A stretch of 64,000 bases of DNA. Source: Streptomyces bikiniensis (GTDB taxonomy: Bacteria; Actinomycetota; Actinomycetes; Streptomycetales; Streptomycetaceae). The notes under the pieces are model-generated. The model worked only from the letters and a program-made list of their open reading frames with translations. It ran no database searches and was not told the origin of the DNA. The stretch covers positions 310,001 through 374,000 of the forward strand of contig JNWL01000001.1 of assembly GCA_000716465.1 (NCBI GenBank), read 5' to 3'. This document shows, piece after piece, positions 48,360-56,913 of the stretch. Position 1 is the stretch's first letter. Every line of letters begins with the position of its first letter. The position numbers and the translations under genes are program-made.

Positions 48360-50021
48360 ATGTCCGAGATGACTGGCGAAGGACGCACGAGGCTCAACCG
48401 GCTGCCCGAGTGGGCGGCCCTCGGTAAGCACCGCGAGCAGCTGGGCGAGCCCCACCTGCGCGAGCTGTTCGCCGCCGACCCGACGCGCGGCACCGACCTC
48501 ACCCTGAGGGTCGGCGACCTCTACCTGGACTACTCCAAGCACCTCGTCACCGGCGAGACGCTGACCCTGTTGCGTGAGCTGGCCGCCGCCACCGGCGTGG
48601 CCGAGCTGCGCGACGCCATGTTCCGCGGCGAGAAGATCAACACCACCGAGGACCGGGCGGTCCTCCACACCGCGCTGCGCGCCCCCCGCGACGCCGTGAT
48701 CGAGGTCGACGGGGAGAACGTCGTCCCCGGCGTCCACGCCGTCCTCGACCGGATGGGCGACTTCGCCGACAAGGTCCGCGCGGGCGAGTGGACCGGCCAC
48801 ACCGGCAGGCCGGTCAGGAACGTCGTGAACATCGGCATCGGCGGCTCCGACCTCGGCCCCGCCATGGCCCACGAGGTCCTGCGCTCCTACACCCGGCGGG
48901 ACCTGACGCTCCGTTTCGTCTCCAACGTCGACGGCGCCGACCTCCACGAGGCCGTGCACGACCTCGACCCCGCCGAGACCCTGTTCGTCGTGGCCTCGAA
49001 GACCTTCACCACCATCGAGACCATCACCAACGCCACCTCCGCCCGCGACTGGCTCCTCACCGGCCTCGACGCCGGCCAGGAGGCCGTGGCCAAGCACTTC
49101 GTGGCCCTGTCGACCAACGCGGAGAAGGTCGAGGAGTTCGGCATCGACACCGCGAACATGTTCGAGTTCTGGGACTGGGTCGGCGGCCGCTACTCCTACG
49201 ACTCCGCCATCGGCCTCTCCCTGATGATCGCCATCGGTCCGGAGCGCTTCCGCGAGATGCTCGACGGCTTCCACCTCGTCGACGAACACTTCCGCACCGC
49301 CCCGCCCGAGGAGAACGCGCCCCTGCTCCTCGGCCTCCTCGGCGTCTGGTACGGCAACTTCTTCGACGCCCAGTCGCACGCCGTCCTGCCGTACTCCCAC
49401 TACCTGTCGAAGTTCACCGCCTACCTCCAGCAGCTCGACATGGAGTCCAACGGCAAGTCGGTGGACCGGGAGGGGAACCGGGTCGACTGGCAGACCGGGC
49501 CCGTGGTCTGGGGCACCCCCGGCACCAACGGCCAGCACGCGTACTACCAGTTGATCCACCAGGGCACCAAGCTGATCCCGGCCGACTTCATCGGCTTCGC
49601 CCGGCCCGTGGACGACCTGGAGCCCGGCCTGGTCGCCCAGCACGACCTGCTCATGGCCAACTTCTTCGCCCAGACGCAGGCGCTCGCCTTCGGCAAGACG
49701 CCCGAGGAGGTACGGGCCGAGGGCGTCCCCGAGGAGCTCGTCCCGCACAAGACCTTCCGGGGCGACCACCCCACGACCACGATCCTCGCCGACGCGCTCA
49801 CCCCGTCCGTCCTCGGACAGCTGATCGCGCTCTACGAGCACAAGGTCTTCGTCCAGGGCGCGATCTGGAACATCGACTCCTTCGACCAGTGGGGCGTCGA
49901 ACTCGGCAAGGTACTCGCCAAGCGGATCGAGCCGGTCCTGACGACCGGGGAGGGCGCGGACGGGCTCGACAGCTCGACCGCCGGCCTCGTCGCCGCCTAC
50001 CGCTCGCTGCGCGGACGGTAG
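48360..50021 (+). CDS. pgi: Glucose-6-phosphate isomerase
   Basis: A 553-residue enzyme that interconverts glucose 6-phosphate and fructose 6-phosphate, the branch between glycolysis and the pentose-phosphate pathway. Signature regions are [45 protein letters not shown], and the C-terminal [15 protein letters not shown] and [13 protein letters not shown] with the catalytic Lys. ATG 48360 is used; ATG 48369 is an alternative three codons in. The PH-domain gene begins four bases after its stop. Confidence 0.97.
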   Translation: MSEMTGEGRTRLNRLPEWAALGKHREQLGEPHLRELFAADPTRGTDLTLRVGDLYLDYSKHLVTGETLTLLRELAAATGVAELRDAMFRGEKINTTEDRAVLHTALRAPRDAVIEVDGENVVPGVHAVLDRMGDFADKVRAGEWTGHTGRPVRNVVNIGIGGSDLGPAMAHEVLRSYTRRDLTLRFVSNVDGADLHEAVHDLDPAETLFVVASKTFTTIETITNATSARDWLLTGLDAGQEAVAKHFVALSTNAEKVEEFGIDTANMFEFWDWVGGRYSYDSAIGLSLMIAIGPERFREMLDGFHLVDEHFRTAPPEENAPLLLGLLGVWYGNFFDAQSHAVLPYSHYLSKFTAYLQQLDMESNGKSVDREGNRVDWQTGPVVWGTPGTNGQHAYYQLIHQGTKLIPADFIGFARPVDDLEPGLVAQHDLLMANFFAQTQALAFGKTPEEVRAEGVPEELVPHKTFRGDHPTTTILADALTPSVLGQLIALYEHKVFVQGAIWNIDSFDQWGVELGKVLAKRIEPVLTTGEGADGLDSSTAGLVAAYRSLRGR

Positions 50022-50025
50022 GGGC

Positions 50026-50526
50026 ATGAGGGGGGAGGACGCGGTGCGGCTGCGACCGCCGAGGAACGCCGTGGACGGGCGGGCCGTCACCTGGTGGCGG
50101 ACCCAGCTCCTGGTGACCACCGCCGTACCGGTGGTGGTCCTCGCCGTCCTCGGCGCGCTCGTCGGACCCGCCAGGGCCTGGCTGCTCGTCGCGGCCGGGG
50201 CCGTGGCGGCCGCGGGCCTGGCCTGTGCCGCGTTCCTCCCCGCCTGGTGGTTCCGGGTGCACCGCTGGGAGGTCACCGACGAGGCCGTCTACGTGCGCAC
50301 CGGGGCCCTCTGGCAGGAGTGGCGGATCGCCCCGATGTCCCGGATCCAGACCGTCGACACCTCGCGCGGCCCCCTGGAGCAGTACTTCCGGCTGGCCACG
50401 GTCACCGTGACCACCGCCTCCTCCGCGGGCGCGGTCCGGATCGAGGGCCTGGACCACGAACGGGCCGCCGACCTTGCCGAACGGCTGACCGCCGTCACCC
50501 AGGCCACCCCCGGGGACGCCACATGA
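50026..50526 (+). CDS. PH domain-containing membrane protein (YdbS-like)
   Basis: A 166-residue protein with two N-terminal helices (LLVTTAVPVVVLAVLGAL and LLVAAGAVAAAGLACAAF) and a bacterial PH domain (bPH2; RWEVTDEAVYVRTGALWQEWRIAPMSRIQTVDTSRGPLEQYF). In Bacillus YdbS/YdbT such pairs have been linked to resistance to antimicrobial peptides made by related bacteria. ATG 50026 uses the GGTAGGGG overlapping the pgi stop. Its own stop overlaps an ATG (ATGA) that opens the repeat-rich frame leading towards the second PH gene. Confidence 0.85.
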   Translation: MRGEDAVRLRPPRNAVDGRAVTWWRTQLLVTTAVPVVVLAVLGALVGPARAWLLVAAGAVAAAGLACAAFLPAWWFRVHRWEVTDEAVYVRTGALWQEWRIAPMSRIQTVDTSRGPLEQYFRLATVTVTTASSAGAVRIEGLDHERAADLAERLTAVTQATPGDAT

Positions 50527-50576
50527 GCGAGCCGGCACCCGGGACCGAGGGACGGCGGCCCGAGGCGCCGGGGGGA

Positions 50577-50798
50577 GAGCCGCGGCGGCCCGACGCGCCG
50601 GAAGGAGAGCGGCGGCGCCGCGACGCGCCGGAGGACGAGCCCCAACGACCCGCCGCGACCGGGGGAGAGCGGCGGACCGACGTCCCCGAGACGGAATGGC
50701 GACGGCCCGACGTCTCCGAAGGAGAGCTGTGGCGCTCCGGCACGCCCGAAGGGGAGCCGCGACGGCCCGACGTCTCCGAAGGGGAGCGGCTGCGGCCC
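50577..50798 (+). repeat. Eight decapeptide-coding repeats ahead of the second PH-domain gene
   Basis: The frame that opens with ATG 50523 (overlapping the previous stop) encodes eight tandem ~10-residue units from 50577, each starting with Glu. Examples are EPRRPDAPEG, ERRRRDAPED, EWRRPDVSEG and EPRRPDVSEG. Units are 30 bp except unit 4, which is 27 bp. The frame then runs out of phase with the PH gene, which opens at ATG 50800. Either the tail is separate, or one extra base (for example in CGGCCCGATG, 50793-50802) breaks a longer protein. Confidence 0.8.
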
Positions 50799-50799
50799 G

Positions 50800-52332
50800 A
50801 TGCCGTGGCGGCGCCTCGACCCGCGTACCCCGCTCGCCACCGCCGCCGTCCTGTGCGGCGTGGCCGGCGGCGCCGGGCTCCCCGTCGCCCTCGGCCTCGC
50901 CGGCTCCCGGCCGCTCTGGCAGGCCCTCTCCTGGGTCCTCGCCGGAGCCCTCCTCCTGCTCCTCGGCGGCACCGGCGCCGACCGGGTCCGGCTGCGCCGC
51001 ACCCGCTACCGCGTCGGCCCCGACCGGGTCGACCTCCACACCGGCCTGCTCCACCTCAAGCGCCGCTCCCTGGCCCGCGAGCGCATCCGCAGCGTCGACC
51101 TCACCGCCAACCCCCTCCAGCGCCTCCTCGGACTGGTCAAGGTCCGCATCGGGACCGGCGAGCGGAGCGGCGGCGACGCCGCCCTCGAACTGGAGCTGGT
51201 CGCCCGCGCCGAGGGCGAACGGCTCCGCCGCGAACTCCTCGCCCGCGCCGCCGCGCCCGAGGACCCCCGCCACGACGGCGCCCTCGCCGCCCTCGACCCG
51301 CGCTGGATCCGCTACGCCCCCGTCTCCTTCGTCGCCCCCGCCATCGGCGGCGCCGCCGCCGGAGCGGTCATGCAGGTCAGCGAGTGGTTCGGCGCCCAGG
51401 GCGAGGTCATCGACTGGATAGGGGAGCGCTTCAGCTCCGTCGCGATCCCCTGGATGATCCTCTGGCTGGTCCTCGCCGCCACCGCCGTCGGGGCCGTCGG
51501 GGCCCTCGGCCTCTGGATCGAGATGTGGTGGAACTACCGCCTGGAGCGCGAGCCCGGCGGCACCCTGCGCGTCACCCGGGGCCTGCTCACCGCCCGCTCG
51601 GTCTCCATCGAGGAGCGGCGGCTGCGCGGCGTCGAACTGGTCGAACCGCTCGGCGTGCGCCTCTTCGGGGCGGCCCGCGTCGACGCCGTCGCCACCGGCC
51701 TCGCCGAGAAGGACGAGGACAAGCACGGCGACCTCAAGAACCTGATGCCGGCCGTCCCCCGCCCGCTCGCCGACCGGGTCGCCGCCCAGGTCCTGCGCGA
51801 GCCCGGACCGCCCACCGGCACGCCGCTCGCCCCCCACCCCCGGGCCGCCCGGAACCGGCGGATCCGCTGGGCCCTGTGGAGCGTCCTGGCCCCCGCCGCG
51901 CTCCTCGCCCTCCTCGGCCTCCTGCTCACCCCGGTCCTGCTGTACGTGGCGGCCGGCTGGACCGCCGTCCTCACCCCGCTCGCCCTGCTCCTCGCCCGCG
52001 ACGCCCACCGGAACCTCGGACACGCCGTCAGCGGGGCGTACCTGGTGACCCGTTCGGGCACGGTCCGGCGGACCACGGTCGCCCTCCAGCGCTCCGGCGT
52101 CATCGGCTGGACGGTCAAGCAGTCGTACTTCCAGCGCCGCGCCGGCCTCCTCACCCTGACCGTCACGACGGCGGCCGGATCGGGCGCGTACGCGATCCTC
52201 GACGCCGGCCGGAGCCAGGGCCTGGCCTTCGCCGCCGAGGCCGTACCGGGGCTCCTCACGCCCTTCCTGGAGCAGCCCGTGGACGCGCCGGAGAACCGGG
52301 AAACGCCGGAGGCCCGGTCCACCGAGGGATGA
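50800..52332 (+). CDS. Large PH domain-containing membrane protein (YdbT-like)
   Basis: A 510-residue protein with three PH-type (bPH2) segments. The first follows two helices (~1-90; RRTRYRVGPDRVDLHTGLLHLKRRSLARERIRSVDL). A second begins at MWWNYRLEREPGGTLRVTRGLLTARSVSIEERRLRGVEL, and a third is near AYLVTRSGTVRRTTVALQRSGVIGW. Pairs of transmembrane helices separate them. ATG 50800 has GGGGAG 13 bases upstream, inside the last repeat unit. The true start may instead be ATG 50523 in a different phase (see the repeat entry). The gene is coupled to the smaller PH gene, and a hairpin covers its stop. Confidence 0.82.
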   Translation: MPWRRLDPRTPLATAAVLCGVAGGAGLPVALGLAGSRPLWQALSWVLAGALLLLLGGTGADRVRLRRTRYRVGPDRVDLHTGLLHLKRRSLARERIRSVDLTANPLQRLLGLVKVRIGTGERSGGDAALELELVARAEGERLRRELLARAAAPEDPRHDGALAALDPRWIRYAPVSFVAPAIGGAAAGAVMQVSEWFGAQGEVIDWIGERFSSVAIPWMILWLVLAATAVGAVGALGLWIEMWWNYRLEREPGGTLRVTRGLLTARSVSIEERRLRGVELVEPLGVRLFGAARVDAVATGLAEKDEDKHGDLKNLMPAVPRPLADRVAAQVLREPGPPTGTPLAPHPRAARNRRIRWALWSVLAPAALLALLGLLLTPVLLYVAAGWTAVLTPLALLLARDAHRNLGHAVSGAYLVTRSGTVRRTTVALQRSGVIGWTVKQSYFQRRAGLLTLTVTTAAGSGAYAILDAGRSQGLAFAAEAVPGLLTPFLEQPVDAPENRETPEARSTEG

Positions 52333-52345
52333 ACCGGGCCTCCGG
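52306..52345. terminator. Bidirectional hairpin over the stop of the PH gene
   Basis: CCGGAGGCCCGGT (52306-52318) pairs perfectly with ACCGGGCCTCCGG (52333-52345). The TGA stop (52330-52332) lies in the 14-base loop. It sits between the convergent PH and pgl genes and serves both. Confidence 0.82.
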
Positions 52346-52366
52346 GGCCGTACCGACCGGCGAGGA

Positions 52367-53146
52367 TCAGGCCGTGGCCGGCGGATACAGGCTCCGCGGC
52401 AGCTCCGATGCCGCCGCCGAGTCCAGCAGCCACAGCGTGCGCGAGCGACCGCGCGCGCCGGCCGCCGGGGCCTGCACCTCGCCCGCGCCCGACAGCGCGA
52501 GCGCCGCCGCCTTCGCCTTGTCCTCGCCGGCCGCGAGCAGCCAGACCTCCTGCGCCGCCCGGATCGCCGGGAGCGTCAGCGAGATCCGGACCGGCGGCGG
52601 CTTCGGCGCGCCACGCACCCCGACCACCGTCCGCCCGGTCTCGCGCACGGCGGGCAGCTCCGGGAAGAGCGAGGCCACGTGCGTGTCCGGGCCGACGCCC
52701 AGCATCAGCACGTCGAAGGCGGGCACCCCGCCGTCGCCGGGACCGGCCGCGGCGGCCAACTCCTCCGCGTAGGCAGCGGCGGCGGCCTCGACGTCGTCGC
52801 CGTACGGCCCGTCGGAGGCGGGCATCGCGTGCACCCGCGCGGGGTCCAGCGGCACCCGGTCGAGCAGCGCCTCGCGGGCCTGGGTGACGTTCCGCTCCGG
52901 ATCCCCGTCCGGCAGGTACCGCTCGTCGCCCCACCACAGGTCGAGCCGCGACCAGTCGACCGCGTCCCGCGCGGGCGCCGCACCGAGGGCCGCGAGCAGC
53001 CCGTTGCCGTTGCGCCCGCCGGTCAGCACCACCGAGGCGGAGCCCCGGGAGGCCTGGGCGTCCACGATCCGGGTGATCAGCCGGGCCGCGGCGGCCTGTG
53101 CCATCAGCTCCTTGTCGCGGTGGACGACCAGCTGCGGGGCGCTCAC
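52367..53146 (-). CDS. pgl: 6-phosphogluconolactonase
   Basis: A 259-residue enzyme (DevB type) that hydrolyses 6-phosphogluconolactone to 6-phosphogluconate, the second oxidative step. Family blocks are VVLTGGRNGNGLL, LDLWWGDERYLPDGDPERN, DVLMLGVGPDTHVASLFP (GxGxDxHxAS) and RISLTLPAIRAAQEVWLLAAG. GTG 53146 shares GTGA with the opcA stop. Last gene of the tkt-tal-zwf-opcA-pgl operon. Confidence 0.96.
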   Translation of the reverse strand: MSAPQLVVHRDKELMAQAAAARLITRIVDAQASRGSASVVLTGGRNGNGLLAALGAAPARDAVDWSRLDLWWGDERYLPDGDPERNVTQAREALLDRVPLDPARVHAMPASDGPYGDDVEAAAAAYAEELAAAAGPGDGGVPAFDVLMLGVGPDTHVASLFPELPAVRETGRTVVGVRGAPKPPPVRISLTLPAIRAAQEVWLLAAGEDKAKAAALALSGAGEVQAPAAGARGRSRTLWLLDSAAASELPRSLYPPATA

Positions 53147-54225
53147 TTGGCCGCCGCCTTCCTGGCCGGGGCCTTCTTCGCCGCCGGCTTGGCGGCGGGC
53201 TCCTCCTCGGCGGGGGAGGCGTCGGGGGAGGTCTCCGGCGCGGTCTCCACCACGGCGGCCTCCACCTCCTCCTCCGGCTCGGGCGCCGTGACCGCCGCCC
53301 GCTCGTCGAGCCGCCCGACGCCGAACTTCAGCGCCGCCGCGTAGGTGTCGTCCGGGTCGAGCCGGCGCAGCTCCTCCGCGATCAGCTCGGCCGTGTCGCG
53401 GCGCTTGAGCGCCACTCCCCGGTCCGGCTGCCCCTCGATGGAGAGCGTGGCGAGCGACCCGTCCGGCCGGTCGAGCACGATCGGCCCGCAGTCGGTCTCC
53501 AGGCGTACGGAGGTGAGGCCGGGCCCCGCCGACTTCGAGCGCCGCACCGGCACCTTCAGCCGGTCCGCCACCCACATCGCGAGCAGTTCGACGCTCGGGT
53601 TGAACTCCTCGCCCTCCACCTCGGCGGCGGAGACCCGGCAGACGACCTGGTCGAGCGCGGCGGCCAGCATCGAACGCCACGGGGTGATCCGGGTCCACGA
53701 CAGGTCCGTGTCGCCCGGGGTGTACGTCTCCGCCCGCGCCGTCAGCTCCTCGATGGGCTGCTCGGCGGAGTACGTGTCGGTCACCCGGCGCTGGGCGAGC
53801 GCGCCCAGCGGGTCCTTCGCCGGGTCGGTCGGCGCGTCCACCGGCCACCAGACGACGACCGGGGCGTCGGGGAGCAGCAGCGGCAGCACCACCGACTGGG
53901 CGTGGTCGACGACCTCGCCGTACAGCCGGAGCACCACCGTCTCGCCGGCGCTGGCGTCGGCGCCGAGGCGGACCTCGGCGTCGAGCCGCGCCTTGGCACG
54001 GTCCCGCGGCGAGCGCGAGACCCTCTTGATGACGACGAGGGTCCGCGAGGGGTGCTCGCGGGACGCCTCGTTGGCCGCCTTCAGCGCGTCGTAGGCGTTC
54101 TCCTCGTCGGTGACGATGACGAGGGTGAGCACCATGCCGACGGCCGGCGCGCCGATCGCCCGCCGCCCGAGCACCAGCGCCTTGTTGATCTTGGAGGACG
54201 TGGTGTCCGTCAGGTCGGTCTTCAT
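53143..54225 (-). CDS. opcA: Glucose-6-phosphate dehydrogenase assembly protein OpcA
   Basis: A 360-residue protein required for full activity of Zwf in actinobacteria and cyanobacteria. Its recognisable region runs from IGAPAVGMVLTLVIVTDEENAYDAL through APVVVWWPVDAPTDPAKDPLGALAQRRVTD and TPGDTDLSWTRITPWRSMLAAALDQ. The last ~60 residues are acidic and then Lys/Ala-rich (AAKPAAKKAPARKAAAK), longer than the core needs. ATG 54225 overlaps the zwf stop as ATGA, so the enzyme and its assembly factor are made in step. Confidence 0.95.
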   Translation of the reverse strand: MKTDLTDTTSSKINKALVLGRRAIGAPAVGMVLTLVIVTDEENAYDALKAANEASREHPSRTLVVIKRVSRSPRDRAKARLDAEVRLGADASAGETVVLRLYGEVVDHAQSVVLPLLLPDAPVVVWWPVDAPTDPAKDPLGALAQRRVTDTYSAEQPIEELTARAETYTPGDTDLSWTRITPWRSMLAAALDQVVCRVSAAEVEGEEFNPSVELLAMWVADRLKVPVRRSKSAGPGLTSVRLETDCGPIVLDRPDGSLATLSIEGQPDRGVALKRRDTAELIAEELRRLDPDDTYAAALKFGVGRLDERAAVTAPEPEEEVEAAVVETAPETSPDASPAEEEPAAKPAAKKAPARKAAAK

Positions 54226-55754
54226 GGCCGGCGCCAGCTCCTGCCGTCTCGTGCGAGCATCTCGTCCGCCTCGACCGGACCCCAGGTCCCGGACTGGTAC
54301 TGCGCGGGCTTGCCGTGCTCGTCCCAGAACCTCTCGATCGGGTCGAGGATCTTCCAGGACAGCTCGACCTCCTCCACGCGCGGGAAGAGGTTCGAGTCGC
54401 CGAGCAGGACGTCGAGGATGAGCCGCTCGTACGCCTCCGGGCTGGACTCCGTGAAGGACTCGCCGTACGCGAAGTCCATCGACACGTCCCGGATCTCCAT
54501 CTGCGTGCCGGGCACCTTGGAGCCGAACCGCACCGTCACGCCCTCGTCCGGCTGCACCCGGATGACGATGGCGTTGCGGCCGAGCTCCTCGGTCGCGGTG
54601 TGGTCGAAGGGGGAGTGCGGGGCGCGCTGGAAGACGACCGCGATCTCGGTGACGCGGCGGCCCAGGCGCTTGCCGGTGCGCAGGTAGAAGGGGACGCCCG
54701 CCCAGCGGCGGTTGTCGATCTCCAGCTTCACGGCCGCGTAGGTGTCGGTCTTCGACTGCGGGTCGATGCCGTCTTCCTGGAGGTAGCCGACGGCCTTCTC
54801 GCCGCCCTGCCACCCGGCCGCGTACTGGCCGCGGACCGTGGAGGCGCCCAGGTCCCTGGGCAGCTTCACCGCGCCGAGGACCTTGGTCTTCTCGGCGGCC
54901 AGCGCGTCGGCGTCGAAGGAGGCGGGCTCCTCCATGGCGGTCAGCGCGAGCAGCTGGAGCAGGTGGTTCTGGATGACGTCGCGGGCGGCGCCGATGCCGT
55001 CGTAGTAGCCGGCGCGGCCGCCGATGCCGATGTCCTCGGCCATGGTGATCTGCACGTGGTCGACGTACGACCGGTTCCAGATCGGCTCGAAGAGGGTGTT
55101 GGCGAAGCGGAGCGCCAGGATGTTCTGGACGGTCTCCTTGCCGAGGTAGTGGTCGATCCGGAAGACCTCGTGCGGCGGGAAGACCTCGTGGACGACCTCG
55201 TTGAGCTCCTTGGCGGAGGCCAGGTCGTGCCCGAAGGGCTTCTCGATGACCGCGCGGCGCCAGGAGCCGTCCTTCTGGTCGGCGAGCCCGTGCTTCTTGA
55301 GCTGCTGGACGACCTTGGGGAAGAACTTCGGCGGGACCGACAGGTAGAAGGCGAAGTTGCCGCCGGTGCCCTGGGCCTTGTCCAGCTCCTCGACGGTGGT
55401 CTTGAGCTGCTCGAAGGCCTCGTCGTCGTCGAAGTCGCCCTGGACGAACCGCATGCCCTGGATCAGCTGCTGCCACACCTCCTCGCGGAAGGGGGTGCGT
55501 GAGTGCTGCTTGACGGCCTCGTAGACCTCCTGCGCGAAGTCCTCGTCCTGCCACTCGCGCCGGGCGAAGCCGACGAGCGAGAAGCCCGGCGGCAGCAGGC
55601 CGCGGTTGGCCAGGTCGTAGACGGCGGGCATCAGCTTCTTTCGGGACAAATCGCCCGTGACGCCGAAGATCACCAGACCCGACGGCCCCGCGATGCGCGG
55701 GAGCCGTCGGTCTGCGGCGTCACGGAGCGGGTTGGCTCCGTGTGCTGCGCTCAA
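54222..55754 (-). CDS. zwf: Glucose-6-phosphate 1-dehydrogenase
   Basis: A 510-residue NADP-dependent enzyme that starts the oxidative pentose-phosphate pathway and supplies NADPH. The dinucleotide site is VIFGVTGDLSRKKLMPAVYDL, the catalytic region is RIDHYLGKETVQN, and EKPFGHDLASA is also conserved. The start is TTG 55754, nine bases after GGAGG. That ribosome site lies in the last codons of tal, whose TAA is only four bases upstream. TTG starts are rare, and this one may limit Zwf relative to transaldolase. Confidence 0.95.
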   Translation of the reverse strand: MSAAHGANPLRDAADRRLPRIAGPSGLVIFGVTGDLSRKKLMPAVYDLANRGLLPPGFSLVGFARREWQDEDFAQEVYEAVKQHSRTPFREEVWQQLIQGMRFVQGDFDDDEAFEQLKTTVEELDKAQGTGGNFAFYLSVPPKFFPKVVQQLKKHGLADQKDGSWRRAVIEKPFGHDLASAKELNEVVHEVFPPHEVFRIDHYLGKETVQNILALRFANTLFEPIWNRSYVDHVQITMAEDIGIGGRAGYYDGIGAARDVIQNHLLQLLALTAMEEPASFDADALAAEKTKVLGAVKLPRDLGASTVRGQYAAGWQGGEKAVGYLQEDGIDPQSKTDTYAAVKLEIDNRRWAGVPFYLRTGKRLGRRVTEIAVVFQRAPHSPFDHTATEELGRNAIVIRVQPDEGVTVRFGSKVPGTQMEIRDVSMDFAYGESFTESSPEAYERLILDVLLGDSNLFPRVEEVELSWKILDPIERFWDEHGKPAQYQSGTWGPVEADEMLARDGRSWRRP

Positions 55755-55758
55755 GGTG

Positions 55759-56877
55759 TTACGCCTCCGAAGGTGCGAGGCGCTTCAGCTCCGCCTCGGT
55801 GGACGTGAGCAGGTCGTTCCAGGACGCCTCGAACTTCTGGACGCCCTCGTCCTCCAGGAGCTGGACGACCTCGTCGTAGCCGATGCCCAGCTTCGCGACG
55901 GCCTGGAGGACCGCGCGGGAGTCGTCGTACGTGCCCTCGACGGTGTTGCCGGTGACCTCGCCGTGGTCGGCGGTGGCCTCCAGGGTGGCCTCGGGCATGG
56001 TGTTGACCGTGCCGGGGGCGACCAGGTCCACCACGTACAGGGTGTCCTTGTACGCCGGGTCCTTCACGCCGGTCGAGGCCCACAGCGGACGCTGCTTGTT
56101 GGCGTGCGCCTTGTCCAGGGCGGCCCAGCGCTCGGAGGAGAAGACCTCCTCGTACGCCTCGTAGGCCAGGCGGGCGTTGGCCAGGGCGGCCTTGCCCTTG
56201 AGCGCCTTGGCCTCGTCGGTGCCGATGCCGTCCAGGCGCTTGTCGATCTCCGTGTCCACGCGGGAGACGAAGAAGGAGGCCACCGAGTGGATCTTCGCCA
56301 GGTCCAGGCCCCGCTCGCGGGCCTTCTCCAGGCCCGCCAGGTAGGCGTCCATGACCAGGCGGTAGCGCTCCAGCGAGAAGATCAGCGTCACGTTGACGCT
56401 GATGCCCAGGCCGATGACCTCGGTGATGGCCGGCAGACCCGCCTCGGTGGCCGGGATCTTGATCAGCGTGTTCGGGCGGTCCACCAGCCAGGCCAGCTGC
56501 TTGGCCTCGGCGACCGTGGCCTTGGTGTCGTGGGCCAGGCGGGGGTCGACCTCGATGGAGACCCGGCCGTCCTGGCCGTCGGTCGCGTCGAAGACCGGGC
56601 GCAGGATGTCGGCGGCGTCGCGGACGTCCGCCGTCGTGATCATCCGGATGGCCTCCTCGACGGTCACCCGGCGGGCCGCGAGGTCGGAGACCTGCTGGTC
56701 GTAGCCGTGGCCCTCGGAGATCGCCTTCTGGAAGATCGACGGGTTGGTGGTGACCCCGACCACGTGGCTCTGGTCGATCAGCTCCGCCAGGTTGCCGGAG
56801 GTGATCCGCTGGCGCGAGAGGTCGTCCAGCCAGATCGCGACGCCTTCGTCGGAGAGGCGCTTGAGTGCGTCTGTCAT
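55759..56877 (-). CDS. tal: Transaldolase
   Basis: A 372-residue TIM-barrel enzyme that moves a dihydroxyacetone unit between sugar phosphates. The Schiff-base Lys is in [15 protein letters not shown], the substrate residues are in [15 protein letters not shown], and [18 protein letters not shown] follows. The length fits the actinobacterial class. ATG 56877, 36 bp after the tkt stop. Confidence 0.97.
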   Translation of the reverse strand: MTDALKRLSDEGVAIWLDDLSRQRITSGNLAELIDQSHVVGVTTNPSIFQKAISEGHGYDQQVSDLAARRVTVEEAIRMITTADVRDAADILRPVFDATDGQDGRVSIEVDPRLAHDTKATVAEAKQLAWLVDRPNTLIKIPATEAGLPAITEVIGLGISVNVTLIFSLERYRLVMDAYLAGLEKARERGLDLAKIHSVASFFVSRVDTEIDKRLDGIGTDEAKALKGKAALANARLAYEAYEEVFSSERWAALDKAHANKQRPLWASTGVKDPAYKDTLYVVDLVAPGTVNTMPEATLEATADHGEVTGNTVEGTYDDSRAVLQAVAKLGIGYDEVVQLLEDEGVQKFEASWNDLLTSTEAELKRLAPSEA

Positions 56878-56913
56878 GAGAGTTGCATCTCCAATAAGTC
56901 GTACGTATCGGGG

